Positions 1 through 13,445 of a DNA stretch of 64,000 nt are shown piece by piece (positions within the stretch are counted from its first letter, which is position 1; each line of letters begins with the position of its first letter). Made by a program: the position numbers and the translations under genes. The notes under the pieces are model-generated. The model made no database searches, was not told where the DNA came from, and saw only the letters and a list, made by a program, of their open reading frames with translations. Source of the DNA: Oasisia sp. SBJ-2009 (taxonomy: Eukaryota > Annelida > Polychaeta > Sabellida > Siboglinidae); NCBI GenBank assembly GCA_964017155.1, contig OZ024854.1:16057555-16121554 (forward strand). The letters are read 5' to 3'.

Positions 1-20
1 CTGCCGTCACGGTCGGATTT

Positions 21-290
21 GACGTCGAACGGGTACAGTTAGAACCATTTGATGTCGAACGGGTACAGTTAAAACCTTTTGACGTCGAACGGGTACAGTT
101 AAAACAATTTGACGTCGAACGGGTACAGTTAGAACCATTTGACGTCGAACGGGTACAGTTAAAACCATTTGACGTCGAATGGGTACAGTTAAAACCATTT
201 GACGTCGAACGGGTACAGTTAGAATCATTTGACGTCGAACGGGTAAAGTTAAAACCTTTTGACGTCGAACGGGTACAGTTAGAACCATTT
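21..290. repeat. 30-bp minisatellite, nine copies
   Basis: Nine head-to-tail 30-bp units, each containing GACGTCGAACGGGTACAGTT followed by an A-rich stretch, differ by only a few substitutions. Thirty bases is ten codons, so a minus-strand reading gives a ten-residue repeat with core VLTVPVRRQ. No start, splice or domain context supports coding. The array abuts the LINE remnant that begins at about 279. Confidence 0.9.
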
Positions 291-900
291 GACGCTTTGG
301 TCTAGTTCACATGATTTACTTGGGGAAGACATGATTATTTTTCTCACTTCAGCAGTTGTTGCTGGTTCAAACGATGTGATTTGAAAATGTACTTGTGGAG
401 TGTCAGTATTTACAATGTTTGGGGTGTGACCTGCGAAAGCGGAATGGATAAGGCTAATACTGTCCATCACACGATGACTTGCTTGAAGCATGAGTTGGTA
501 GAGAAGGATCAGGCCGCCTGTAAAAGATTTGATTTATGAATTTCCATAGCTGTTGTGGTGTTGCAGAGTTATTTGAGACCCTATTTTCATAATAATACGA
601 CTTTGCTTTTGCCATTTATCGGTTACAGTGATGACATAGTTGTGAGTAGCGTGACGTGCCCGTGAATGAACACGAGCTACGCCAAACACGTTCCAGATAG
701 CGACAGCGTTGTTAAGATTTGTTTGATTGCTGGGGCTTTCAAGGAGCTGGCGGACTTTGTGACACAGACTTAGATTTATCGGGTGCATTTTTGTTAAGCA
801 ATGTCTTAAGTATTTGACTTTACTGTTCGTAGAAGTCTGACAATGGTCTTTAGGGTGAGAGGATATCATTCATTAATGCTGCTGATACTGTGAATGGCTA
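279..900 (-). mobile_element. LINE remnant, start of reverse transcriptase region
   Basis: Minus-strand reading of 279-491 contains EVRKIIMSSPSKSCELD, the motif that opens the reverse transcriptase of many non-LTR elements (usually followed by a P-x-P-T-W stretch, here lost). The open stretch at 534-869 lies just upstream on the same strand and fits the endonuclease-RT linker. Frames are broken and the downstream RT core is missing, replaced by the minisatellite. This is a dead fragment. Confidence 0.6.
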
Positions 901-1194
901 TGTAAACATGTTGTGATTGGACACAGTTGGGACCATAGGAATTTTAAGCTCAACAATTATTGCGTTCTGGTCCGATAAACCATATGAAGCTATTGTTGTC
1001 TGAATGTTTTTATAGGACGAGCGAGTTAAGATATGTGAGGATAAGCTTGGCGGCTCTAAGAAGTCGTTTTCATCGTTAGGTCAGAAAGTAAACAAACAGT
1101 TTGACGCGTATGGTCGCGATGCCGACCACTCCGTCATGGACTTGCCCACCGGATGACGTCGCGTCCCGGCAAGACATCTGGACACCGTTCAGTA

Positions 1195-1285
1195 TTCTAA
1201 TCGAATTAGAAGCCACTGAATATTCGTATTCGATTCGATATTCGATTCGTATTCGAAATTTCGAGGATATCCGATTCGCTATTCG
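1195..1285. repeat. ATTCG-rich degenerate simple repeat
   Basis: The stretch is built from ATTCG, ATTCGA and TATTCG words in irregular order. It produces chance open frames on both strands rich in Arg, Ile and Tyr. No gene is supported. Confidence 0.6.
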
Positions 1286-1333
1286 GTTCAAATGAAATTA
1301 CACATTCGTCCCATCCTTAATTCAGGTTGAAAA

Positions 1334-1576
1334 TCACCCACCGAGCCGGTAGTCAATTTCAACTACACGGCGGTCACGAACAAGAAAGAGCATGGCAAAT
1401 AGGTAGACAGTGAAGAGAGTCGGTGCGATAAACTTAACGCATCCCTGCTTCACCACTGTACGGACGGTGAAAGGCTCTGTTTCAGTCCCGTTGGTGAGGA
1501 CAGTTGCCGTCATCTTGTCGTGGAGAAGTCTCAGAATTGTGATAAGGTTGGCTCCACACAAAAACAACGAACACAC
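1334..1576 (-). mobile_element. LINE reverse transcriptase fragment
   Basis: The minus-strand reading contains an LHDKM-type motif, then VKQGCVKFIAPTLFTVYL, matching the G-V-K-Q-G-C-x-L-A-P-T-L-F block of non-LTR reverse transcriptases. The same block occurs in the longer copy at 22390-24240 and in decayed copies near 19490 and 60850, so all may belong to one family. Only about 80 residues remain. Confidence 0.65.
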
Positions 1577-1968
1577 ATAGTGAACCTGACTATAATGTTA
1601 ACCCTAATCACCTATGCATTTGTTCTAAATTACCAATCTTTACCTTTTTATAGGGCCAACATCCGGAACTGTGGCTACTAAGCTATTCTCTCATTTCAGC
1701 TAACTAACTGGCAGCATTGTCTAGTTACCATAGACGCGGGAACGGGGGGGGGGCAAGGTGGGCAGCCGCCCCCTGGCCATTTGGTTAAGGGCAGACATAT
1801 GGTTTTGTGATTCGAGGGCTTGTGTTGTTGGTCTTGCTTACGATTTTTGCTCGGCTGAGAAGATATATTGTGATGGGCTATAGGTGCTGCCACCTCACGG
1901 CGTCTAGGGTAACCGATATTATTGTGTTGTCTGTTCTGGAGCAGGTGGCGCCCCCGAGTGACGCTGCA

Positions 1969-2023
1969 ATGGCGAAAACTCCCAGGGCGCAGTTATGCAT
2001 GCTGGCGATTGTGCTGGTGATAG
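1969..2023 (+). CDS. Candidate first exon of the CUB gene: signal peptide
   Basis: An ATG at 1969 has G at -3 and G at +4, a good translation context. It opens MAKTPRAQLCMLAIVLVI: a charged start, then a hydrophobic core typical of a secretion signal. A possible donor (TAG|GTACTG) after 2023 leaves phase 1, exactly what exon A1 needs, and the split codon would be GAG. A second donor at 2051 would make a TAG stop when joined to A1, favouring the first. The protein would then be secreted. There is no transcript evidence, the reading frame is also open upstream, and the hydrophobic stretch could be chance. Confidence 0.35.
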
Positions 2024-2067
2024 GTACTGTACCGTATTACACGTTAGAATGTATGAGACAAACGTAA

Positions 2068-2790
<723 letters not shown>

Positions 2791-3199
2791 TGAGTGCATA
2801 TGTGTGCACAACCACAGGCTGGAACAAATGCTAATGATTTGGTAAAATACGATATGCAGGAACCAAATATTGCAACAGAAAGGGGCTAGAACGACAGTAG
2901 AGCATTTTATCTGGGATTATCTACGCTATCTCTTCAGAAATTGAAACAGATTTAGAGTATCGTAATGTTATTATTGCAAGAATTAATATGTAGAATTAAT
3001 ATGTATATGTAAACAAAAACATATTTAATGCAGATTTGATCCGTCCGTCAGAAATATACACATATAATTGGTAGCGTAGTTGTTTAGACAAAAAGGAGCT
3101 GTCCATGAAGTTCGCCGGTTGTGTAATTAAACGGGTTGTTTGGTACAAGGGAGGGGTTCTTTCGTCTCCCAAATTATAAAGAAAATACATTATTTGATA

Positions 3200-3660
3200 C
3201 ATTTAAACTATTTGTAATGTACACAATCTATTAATACAATTATTTCATGTAATTATATTCCTTTATTTAATTATAATTATGTTTTAGCAATCAATAATAA
3301 TCATTACGTATACAGATAACGTAGGCAGATCGAGCCCAACCTACAAACACCGCGTACGCACAGTCATTTGGGGACACAAAAACGAATGTTTTTCACATAA
3401 TCAGTGTCATTGATAATTATATAAAACACAATTATGATGAAATGAAGATATAGTGTTACATGAAATAGTTATATTAAATAACAACTGTGTACACTACAAT
3501 GAGCTTTATAGTCTCAAAGGATAGTTTACATTACAATTCAGGACATGAAACCCTTTTGTGTCCCAAAGCATCTCTTTAGCAGCTTGTTTTAATTAAACAC
3601 TGCCGGTAAAATGTAATTGTAATTGCAAATAGTTAATTGTCCCGTAATATGTTTAGGTGT
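3200..3660. other. AT-rich sequence without recognised features
   Basis: No splice-flanked open frame, tRNA or transposon signature was seen. Confidence 0.45.
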
Positions 3661-3664
3661 GCTG

Positions 3665-4193
<529 letters not shown>

Positions 4194-4257
4194 ACAAGTT
4201 ATCTACATAGATACATGTTCACGTAGGTAAATACAGTGACTTCGTTGTTATCGACAG

Positions 4258-4385
4258 AGGGGCCGTGTAACGGAGGGACGGGCTTGTTGACGGCGCCTGA
4301 GGGAGAGATCGGCATGAGGAGGACGACCTGGAGACAGTCCTTTAACATGACATGTCAGTGGAAGATCAAAGTCGTCGAAAGTAAG
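4258..4385 (+). CDS. CUB exon A1 (first half of CUB 1)
   Basis: The acceptor is ATCGACAG ending at 4257 and the donor is AAG|GTATGC after 4385. The exon starts phase 1 and ends phase 0 like the other five A exons, with 42 full codons. It reads GPCNGGTGLLTAPEGEIG and then CQWKIKV, the first CUB cysteine region and the C-x-W motif before the third strand. It is longer than the even-type A exons (36 codons) and resembles A3 and A5, which also carry a CxxGL.VLT pattern. The next clear B exon is 9 kb away across repeats, so the A1-B1 pairing is inferred from phase and from the strict alternation of all exons. Confidence 0.7.
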
Positions 4386-4639
4386 GTATGCACTAGTAGC
4401 TTCAGAGCAAAACAACAGGCAATGATGTGGATCTATCCGCCCTAAGCAGTGACTATTATTGAAACATTTCCATTTACAATCAACAACATCACGGCTATGC
4501 TTTTCTCAGATACCCCGAGTGCTTGAAGTGGGATATTGCAAAGTTCACGATAGAGAAGTACGCATCCTGCAATCTCGGATGATTATGCTGATCTGGTCTG
4601 TGTCCTGGACGAGTATGTGAACATGTCAGCTCGCATGCC

Positions 4640-5756
4640 GTTCTCGCCATGTGTGACTGCATAACATGTTTGCAAAGGAAGTTATCCAGTTTTGTTAAGG
4701 ACGGAGTACTTAAGTCTTAAGTTATTCATCAACCCCCACACCCCGACATCCATGTTGGTTTTTAAGCACCGACACTGCTCTGAGCAACCTTTCACGCACA
4801 GCCACATTTGATGACCATGTGATATGCGTCAAGATGACAATGATTTTTTAATGGTACAGCTGTATTGCGTCAGCTGCAAAACCGACCCTGGACTGGATTC
4901 TGGAGCGGGTGTTAAAACCTTTGCACTGACAACAATCAGCCATCTTGCTGCTGCTATCCAAGCTCCAGAGATGTTTTAGGATGATTGGGTCTAAGACTAC
5001 GTCCCATGAATTTGTCTAATCCTTGTTTATGGTTCAGTAGTTTGAACAGGTGCCACCAGAGGCCATTCACATGGGCAATATAGAGCCACCTAGGACATAA
5101 TCGTGTGCACAAGAACTCTTCACGGCCCATGACCACTTCAGCGGACGGTTCTGCTTCTTCTGCAGATCCAGCCAATGCAGCAAGTACAGTTCGGCTTGAA
5201 GCCTTGATAGAATAAATACTGTGAAGCTGGTACACGGTTGTGGCACCCAGCAAAGAGCCAAGAGCAGGACACCAGCGTCATGGGAGAATCGATAGACTAT
5301 GAATCTATTTCTGCAACTTCCATAGTATGTTGAATCATTCAACTCTCTGCTTCTTCGCTTATGCTCACACCTGTAGACAGCTGGAGTTTGTTTTGACACC
5401 ATTGCGTGTGATTGTCACTGGGTTCTCAACAGTTCTCCTGTCGATGACATTTTCAGCGAGGTATAGAGAGGTCTGAGGCACGTTGAATCATCCATGCAAA
5501 CTCGTGAGTATCAATCATTGCTTTCAAGTCAAATCTTTTATAGGAGACCGTGTTATCACCAGCATCCTGGGAAAAAGTAGTGTTACAGTTTCGGAGCCAT
5601 CTTTCTGTTCGATCTATTTTGCATATACACTCACTAGGGTTTTGCATATACACTCACTAGGGGACCAAATAGAAAAAATGGCAGCATGGTTATCAAGTTC
5701 TTAATGCTATTGAGATTACTTTAAAACCGTTTGTCAAGAAGAATGTCAAGATTGTT
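4640..5756. other. Intron sequence with unassigned minus-strand open frames
   Basis: Two overlapping minus-strand open frames (4954-5253 and 5067-5402) reach about 100 codons. They contain no motif I can place, and a mobile-element origin is possible. A 21-22 bp direct repeat with core GCATATACACTCACTAGGG occurs twice in a row at about 5620-5662. Confidence 0.4.
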
Positions 5757-6924
5757 TTGACATTTGCCGAGATGTCGGGCCACCACAAGGAACAGACACA
5801 GTGGAGACTTAAATCGGGACTTGCGCAGTCAGCGACAGCCGCTTACTTTGATGTAAAGAAAGTGATAGAGATTGTGGAAGATGCCAGCCCAGTCGGTCTA
5901 GCAGAACTCTTTGTCCAGGAGAAGCGGGTCATAGTGTGCGCAAGCCGAGCGTTGTCTGACGTGAAGACACGCTACGTACAGTCAGTCAGAAACAAAACCA
6001 CTATCCATGTAGCCATTTCACAGACGACCATGTTCAGAAATAAGCATCGATTCCTGTGGGCTGTTAACCACAGGAGTGTATCTGCTCGTCATAGTCGACG
6101 AATTCTCACGATACCAAATCCTAGAGGTAGTGAGGAGTACTTCCGCGGAGACAGTGATCCTGTAGTGGACAAGGTGTTCAGTCTATTTACTTTCCCTGAA
6201 GTGGACCGACGGACGGACGACGGACCTCTTTTCTACGGACACATGTGTAAGTCCTTTCTGGCGAAGTGCAGGGTCCATCATTGATAGATAACACCCTTTT
6301 GGCCACAGAAAAACGCGCTGGCAGAATGTTTCAACATGCCACTGATGAAAGATCTTGCATGGTGCACTGAGATGCAACGGATACTGCGAGCCTATCGCAG
6401 TATGTCACACGTGACTACAGCCTTCACACTGCACAAGCTAATGTTTGACCGAGATCCGCGCACGAAGTTGCCAGAAATGGCACAAGAGCCTCACCCTGAC
6501 GATCAAATAGTGAGAGAGAATGACAAAGCGACCAAAAGCAACATGAAGTCTTATGCCGACACGAAGGCAAGGGCTAAATACTCATACGGCAGCGCAAGAC
6601 AGTGAAACTATCTACACCTTTTCATCCGAGGCCGCTTTGGTCGTCACCAGCGGAAAGGGCTCCACGGTGACGGCACGTCGTCAAGATGGGTCACTCGTGA
6701 CGCGAAACACGTCCATCTTTCACAAACTGCCACGCGAAGTAGCAGAAGACTATCCATTGATCGAAGACGAAGATACCCAGGACGAGACAGAGATGGCGGT
6801 ACCCCAAAAACCACTATCTCCTGGGGGAGACCGCGAAAGGGCGACACCGCCCGTCATGGCCGAAGTACCAAGAAAAACGGCACGTCCCAGGAAACCTACA
6901 CAGCGTCTGTTGGAACAAGTGTGA
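5757..6924 (+). mobile_element. Ty3/Gypsy-type pol remnant
   Basis: Residues near the start of the 5757-6284 frame include AYFDVKK, DASPVGL and VIVCASRALSDVKTRY, the characteristic start of the Ty3/Gypsy RNase H domain. From 6336 another frame resembles the end of the integrase core (RILRAYRSMSHVTTAFTLHKLMF). A third frame from about 6595 to the stop at 6922-6924 fits the basic C-terminal tail. Reverse transcriptase, the zinc finger and most of the integrase core are missing and there are frameshifts. No LTRs were found. A dead, internally deleted retrotransposon in the A1-B1 intron. Confidence 0.7.
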
Positions 6925-7214
6925 TGCGACAAATGTAACTATGGGACTGTGTTTTGTGTTTAAAGTTTGAACAGGACAAGACTCATAAAAACTTCTTGTT
7001 TTTTGGGAGGGATGCAATTTAGTGACTGTCAGGTGCAGCCACTTATTATGTTCATTATTGTGGGCAAACTATTCCCAGTGACACTAGCAGTGAATAAATG
7101 GAGTGACTTATCGTCTGTTCGATGACACGTGTCTGTCTCAATCCACCCGTAAAACACAACAGTTGTGATCTTCATCGGATTCTCTACTGAGTGTACGAAG
7201 TGCACAGCTCTGCC

Positions 7215-7578
7215 AGTACTGTGGTGGAGCCTTCTCCATCGCATCGCTGTGGAACAATCTTCCACACAATATGCATATACACGACCAAGACTCTTTAAAA
7301 CTCACGAACCTTTTGTTCAAAAAATTTGACTATTGTTGTTGTCGCTCAATTTGACTAGTTATGTTTTTAAATAATTATTTATATATTTACTTACTTATTA
7401 ATTTTATTCTATGCTGTTTTTATATTAACATTATTTTTAAATTGTAGAAGTTTATTTCTTAACATAATTTAGTTGGAGAGTTTATTTATAATCTTGAATT
7501 TGTAAGTGCTGTTTGTATGTTTGTGTAACAGCGCCTTCGGCTTCGAACAAGGTAACCTGGATACAAGGCACTGTATGA
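7215..7578 (+). mobile_element. LINE 3' end
   Basis: The reading ASLWNNLPHN, followed by a Phe/Lys/Leu-rich tail, is the usual C-terminus of CR1/L2/Jockey-type LINE reverse transcriptases (LWN-x-LP). An AT-rich 3' UTR follows to about 7578. The rest of the element is absent or too decayed to follow. Confidence 0.55.
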
Positions 7579-9470
7579 TTGCTTTTATCATTATTGTTCA
7601 CACATAATATATATTCCAATATAAATTTCTTTTGCAAACTCAGTCAATCTATGTTGGAAAGTCCTGCTGGGATTTTAATTACAAAATTGTCTGATCATCA
7701 ACCATATTTTATATCTATAAACACCTTATTGATGACAGAAGCTCCACCTAAATTTGTTACAATTAATGTACTTAAATTATGACATAATTTCTAATGATAT
7801 TTTGAAAGCAAAGTACATGCATATGCCAACTGAACTGGTAAGATGTAATAAGTATGAACATAAAAAATCAATGTGGATTACACAAGATCAAAACTATACT
7901 GGGATAAATTGTATAAACAATTAAAATTGACACATCCAAATTCGTCTAAATATGAAACTTAACATTAACATTGACTTAAAACATATAACATATTATTAAA
8001 ACACACTATTCGTGCAGCCAAAAAGTGTATTTTAAACAAAGATTTAATCGATTTAAAACGATTTAAAATACCGGGAAAGCACACACATAAAAAACTACCA
8101 TCATTTGTATATACAATAGTAAAATATAACTGATACAAAGAATATGGCAAATAAATAAAACAATTTATTTACAAATATAGGACTGTCCATTACACAAGAT
8201 ATCAAATACGAAGATAGCAAAATACAGTTCTTATTTAAATAAAAATGTAACATCTCTATTTACTTTTGAAACTGTTGATGAAGAAGCTGTTAGGAAAACC
8301 ACAAATAACCTTTCCACAGCTGTAGATTTAATGGTATCTCAACACAGTTGCTCAAATTAATTGTACCTGCACTTTTAAAACCAGTAACATTGTTAATAAA
8401 CCAAGTTTTATACCTTGGTGTATTCCCAGATAAACTGCAAATTGCAAATTATTCCTATATTTAAGAAAGACGATCAATCCTTATTTGAAAATTGAAGATC
8501 AACATCTCGTCTTCCTACCATTTCTAGAATACTAGAGAAACTTATTGTTATACAATTATATTCATAATTCAATGAAAAGAATTTTTTATATGATAATCAG
8601 TTAGCTAAATATTCAACAGAATTCACTGCACTTGAGCTAATTGATAGAATTGTGACTAAAATGGATAAAAATGATATACCAATTAATGTATCTCTCGACC
8701 TTTCAAAGGCAATTGCCACTATTGACCATAACAATTTACACAAGAAATAACAGTCAGTGTCCTACAAGGTTCTGTCCTGGGACCACTATTATTTATCATT
8801 TATATAAATGATTTTTCATAAGCTGGTCAATTATTTAATTGTGTATGCTGATGACACTACATTATCTACCTCTTAAATTTTTTCAAACAAAACAACCACA
8901 ATAAATGAAGATCTTTCTAAAATTAATGAATGGCTAAATCTAAATAAATTACCATTAAATAAAAGCAAACGTAAATATATGGTTTTTCATATGCCTAATA
9001 CACTTTTACACTTAAAATATATGACGTATATATTGAAAGAGTAGATGAATTGAATTTTCTAGGATTGACTTTAGACACTAATCTAAATTGGTTGGAGAAA
9101 ATAAACAGAGAAAATATCAAATAAGTGTTCAAACCCAATTGGGATATTATACAGATTAAAACATGTATTACCATTATACATAAAAGTGTTACTATATAGC
9201 ACCTAAATATTTTCACATTTAAATTATTATATTATGATTTGGGGATATCAAAGAAGTAAAATGACTAGCATCCAAAAAAAGGTTGTGCGAATAATAACAT
9301 TAAATACATATCACTCAAATATAGTCTGGAACCACTTTAAAAAACTCAAACTACTGAAAGTAGATGATTATTAAAATTTTGTTATATATTCATAAACAAT
9401 TACCTCCATATTTTCTAAACTACCGAAATATACAAAGTATTAATATACACAATTATAATACTCGTGTAAG
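7579..9470 (+). mobile_element. Decayed LINE with endonuclease and RT remnants
   Basis: The start reads ESPAGILITKLSDHQPYF, the S-D-H block ending the APE-type endonuclease of non-LTR elements. Later pieces read INVSLDLSKA then TIDHNNLHKK (RT block with F/Y-D-x-I-D-H), and VYADDTTLST, the catalytic Y-x-D-D motif. Several stops and frameshifts break the frame. The order endonuclease to RT to C-terminus fits one old element on the + strand. Confidence 0.7.
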
Positions 9471-9906
9471 GGGTATTCCATGTCATATCAATCAAAAACG
9501 GTGAAATTTACATGACCTTCCTTCGATTTTGGTGAAATTTGGTGTGTTGGTTTGTGATCATGAGTCTATGCGTACCACCAATTGTTAGGTCAATCTGACC
9601 TTCAGGTCCAGAGATAGAGGTCATCAAGCTTTCACCCGACCTTGATACCTGACGACCTTCCAGGTGTCGTAACTTCACTTCTAGGTGACCAACAGATATG
9701 GTGTTGGTGTCATTTTAAAGCTAATAGAATTGTCTACCTATTTAGACAATAATTCCTCTACCAACAGTTTTAAAACATTTAAAAAAATGGTTTGACCTTT
9801 GACCTGACCTAGCAAAGCATATGTAACCTCCAATTTCGCTGATTTTGATTTATATTGATGCATACATATATGGCTAGAATCTGTAGAAGTTTTATCATGC
9901 ACAATT

Positions 9907-10093
9907 GAATATTGCAGGAGTTATGAATTTATCTTAAACATTTCTTGAACCGTATTAATGCTGAAGTATAGGTCAATAAGTACAGTCATAATGCTTTGTT
10001 AGCATGCAAACGGTGGCTAACGTCCTAGATATTTTGTACTGTTATCACCATTACTATCCAGTGTCCACATATTGATGTCATTATATGCTTGTG

Positions 10094-10132
<39 letters not shown>

Positions 10133-11029
10133 ATGCATGCATGCGAGAATGCATGCATGCAGGTGAGCGTGCAATTGTGTAAAACATCATGCCATAAATT
10201 GGGTGAAATTAACTTGTCCAGGATAAATTTTAAAGAACACGTTGTGTATTAGTTCATATTCATGAATGTATGTTACAAACCAACCATACACTAGGTCAAT
10301 CTTACCATCATTTAGTCATGGTCAGGTCATTTTGATGACCTCTATCTCTGATGTTAAAAATGTCTGGATAGAAATTGTAACTATTTTGATCTAACCTTGG
10401 CTACCTGGTGACATTCTAGATGTCATATTTTTTGTTTTGTTATCCACTAATTAATATTTTGGTGACTTTCTATTTTGAACCATATATGTACTTGGTAATA
10501 ATTGCAGAAAGTATTATCATGTACACAACACTCCTTTAAAGAACTTAAATGGCGTTTTAAATGCTGATCACCTCAATGCTGCTTTAATGGTGTAATCAGA
10601 ACAAAATATGTCACTTAATCTATCACTATGCAAATGGATGCTGCCGTCAAAGAATGTCCTGCTTATTTCTTTGCATATTCTCTGCAAATGTAATAAATAC
10701 CTGTATCTGCTGGTATTTGTATAAGTAATACGATAACTTGTATGTAGCAGAGACAACAAAAAGCCATATAATATATGGCCTTTGGAGACAAGTTATTACA
10801 CCTAGAAAGTCACCAGGTAGTCAAGGTTAGATCAAATAGTTATGTATCTAGACATTTTTAACATCAGAGATAGAATTAATCAAAACGACCTGACCATGAC
10901 TAAATGATGGTCAGATTGACAAAAATATGGTTGAGTTGTCACATACATTCTACTTCTAGCATTTTAGTTTAAAATTATCCTGGACAAGTCAATTTCACCA
11001 AATGTTTGGCACAATGTTTTACACATGCT

Positions 11030-11069
<40 letters not shown>

Positions 11070-11274
11070 CCCACGCACACAAAGCACACCAGCACATAAT
11101 GACATCAACAAAAGTGTGGATATTGGATAGTAATGATGATAACAACAACAAATATCTAGGACGTTAGCCACCGTTTGCATGCTAACAGAGCATTATGACT
11201 GTACGTATTGCCCTATATTTTAGCATTAATGCAGTTCAAGAAATGTTTTTAAAATTCACAACTCCTGAAGTATT
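9907..11274. mobile_element. Foldback element with about 0.5-kb inverted arms
   Basis: The left arm (about 9907-10430) and right arm (about 10790-11274) are reverse complements along most of their length, around a spacer of about 360 bp. Shared landmarks are TTAGCATGCAAACGGTGGCTA on the left with its complement near 11165-11185, and CTACCTGGTGAC on the left with GTCACCAGGTAG on the right. Each arm holds a tetranucleotide array, (TGCG)n at about 10096-10134 and (CGCA)n at about 11030-11072, in mirrored positions. No transposase is visible, so it would be a non-autonomous or foldback element. Flanking 9484-9780 has weaker similarity to the arms. Confidence 0.75.
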
Positions 11275-11284
11275 TAAACTAACT

Positions 11285-13295
11285 GGACATCATTTAGGAA
11301 ATTCCATAAAGCTACGCAAAAGAAGATCCAGTCAGAATACTGGAAATATCATACACACATAATTGACCCAGAACAAGTCAAAGAAAAAATTCCTTTTGGC
11401 ACAACATCAAATCTCTCAATAAAGACTCAACAGGAATCTCCCCACTAAAAGATAAAGGCATCCTTCATACAGATAGCAAATCCAAAGCAGATCTCCTCTC
11501 AAACCAATCCCAGTCTTTGTTCACCAATGAAAACCTAACCAATCTCACCCTGCTCCCTAACCAAAACCGAACCCCACAAATGCCCCCTATCCAAATTACT
11601 GTGAGAGGCGTTACAAAATTACTAAAAGATTTAAACTAAATAAAGCCCAAGGCCCAGATAACATTCCTGCCAGAATCCTGAAGGAAATGGCCTCTACAAT
11701 AGCACCCATACTGACAATCATATTCCAGAAATCAATAAATTCCGGAACCCCCCCTTCAGACTGGTAGAAAGCACATGTAGTCCCTATCCACAAAAAGAAT
11801 GACAGAACCATTGCCTCAAACTATCGGTCAATCTCCCTCACTAGTATACCATGCATAATTCTTGAACATATCATGTCCACATCAATCCATAAACATCTTG
11901 AAAGCTACAATATCCTCACTGCCCTACAACATGGCTTCAGATCTGGACGTTCCTGTGAGACTTCACTGCTCACAACTATCCATGAACTGACTAGCACCCT
12001 AGAAAACATCACCAAATTGACCTTATACTGCTAGATTTCTCCAAGGCTTTTGACACTGTCCCCCATAATCGACTCCTCCATAAATTAGACCTTTACGGAA
12101 TTAGAGCCACCTCTGGATTCTAAAATTTCTGACCAATAGAACTCAAGAAATGCTGGTAGAAGGGTGCAAATCAGGTCAGGTACACGTTAGCTCTGGAGTC
12201 CCACATGGTTTTTGTCTTGGCTCCCTCCTCTTCCTTCTCTATACAAATTACATTCCCATCCATATTTCCCCAGGAACCTCCCTCAAACCTTTCGCCGATG
12301 ACACAATGCTCTAACGAAAAATCAACAATTACACTGACCAAGACAACCTACAGCACGACCTTAACAGACTAATTGACTGGGAACAAATTTGGCAAATGAC
12401 TTTCAACCCCTCCAAATGTGAAATAATGCACATCACCAGATCAAAATCACCCATAGATAACCCATACACAATACATGACGAAACACTCAGAGCAGTACCA
12501 GTAGCAACACACCTTGGCATATACATAGCAAACAACCTCTCCTGGAACCCATACATCAACAAAATAGTAAACAAAGCAAACAGCAAACTTGGATTCATTA
12601 AAAGAAACTTAAAATCTATTCCCCAGTCCATCGAAAGCTATGTCTATTGGCGTCTGGTCCGCCCACACCTCGAGTACTGCTGCCCGATGTGGGACCCATA
12701 CACCACCCGAAACATCAACCATCTAGAGGGGGTCCAGCAACGGGGAGCAGTACTGGCCAACCCTAGAACCGAGGAGGGCTGATGCCAGACTTTCCACCAT
12801 GTATAAAATAACAAACAATCTCTTAGACATCAATCCCAAATAATACCTCATGCCCGGACACAGCCAAACAAGATCCATTCATCCACACAAATACAGAAAT
12901 ATATCCACCTCCCACAACTACTATAAATACAGCTTCTTTCCCCGAACAGTAGCCCAGTGGAACAGACTTCCATCCAATGCATTTACTTACAACATTCTTG
13001 ACGCCTTCAAGGGTGCAATGCAGGACATTAACCTGACAACTGCACCCTTCAGGCACCTCCAATAGACAACACACACCACCATCCCAGTCCCTCTTCACAC
13101 CCCATCCCTACCACACCCTCACCCTCCCCCATCATTGACTTGTACTTTTCCCCATCCACCCCACCCTAATCCCATATTCCCAAGCACAAATACTCTTATT
13201 CCACTTCCAGATAACATGAAGCCAGCCATCATGAAACCGACCATTCATACTAGTGCGTGATGCCCCAGTAGGGGTCTTGCACTATAACGAATCAG
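11285..13295 (+). mobile_element. Nearly complete LINE reverse transcriptase region
   Basis: In order on the + strand: an RT start (LKEMASTIAPILTIIFQ), NYRSISLTS, LQHGFRSGRSCETSLL, LLDFSKAFDTVPHNRLLHKL, a PHGFCLGSLLFLL-like block, FADDTML, and an open C-terminal stretch (12396-12782) with THLGIYIANNLSWNPYINKI and RPHLEYCCPMWDP. A later frame (12850-13065) has SFFPRTVAQWNRLPSNAF before the stop. The 3' tail ends near 13295. Stops and a few indels disable it, but it is the least decayed LINE in the first 20 kb. The motif set fits the CR1/Jockey group. It ends only about 150 bp before exon B1. Confidence 0.85.
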
Positions 13296-13445
13296 AATCA
13301 GATTGTGTTTTTGTTAGGTTCAGCAATAATTACTTTAAGTACACACGTCTGTATGCATGGTCACGCTATATCAAGTACACAATATTTCAATTTGTATGTG
13401 GGGCTGTTGTGATTTTAGGGTAATTCAGGTGCGTTTATCTTCCAG

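Noticed and set aside
21..290. CRISPR-like array
   Set aside because: The 30-bp units are contiguous without spacers, and the window is eukaryotic. It is a minisatellite.
1744..1790. End of a hAT or related MITE
   Set aside because: GGGGGGGCAAGGTGGGCAGC followed by CGCCCCCTGG resembles G-rich transposon ends, and CTTGCCCACC recurs next to 13887, but no matching opposite end or target duplication was found.
5067..5402. 111-residue minus-strand protein gene
   Set aside because: No recognisable motif, overlapping frames of equal length and no splice context. Kept only as an unassigned open stretch.
12329..12631. 100-residue minus-strand frame
   Set aside because: It is the antisense shadow of a well-supported + strand LINE frame.
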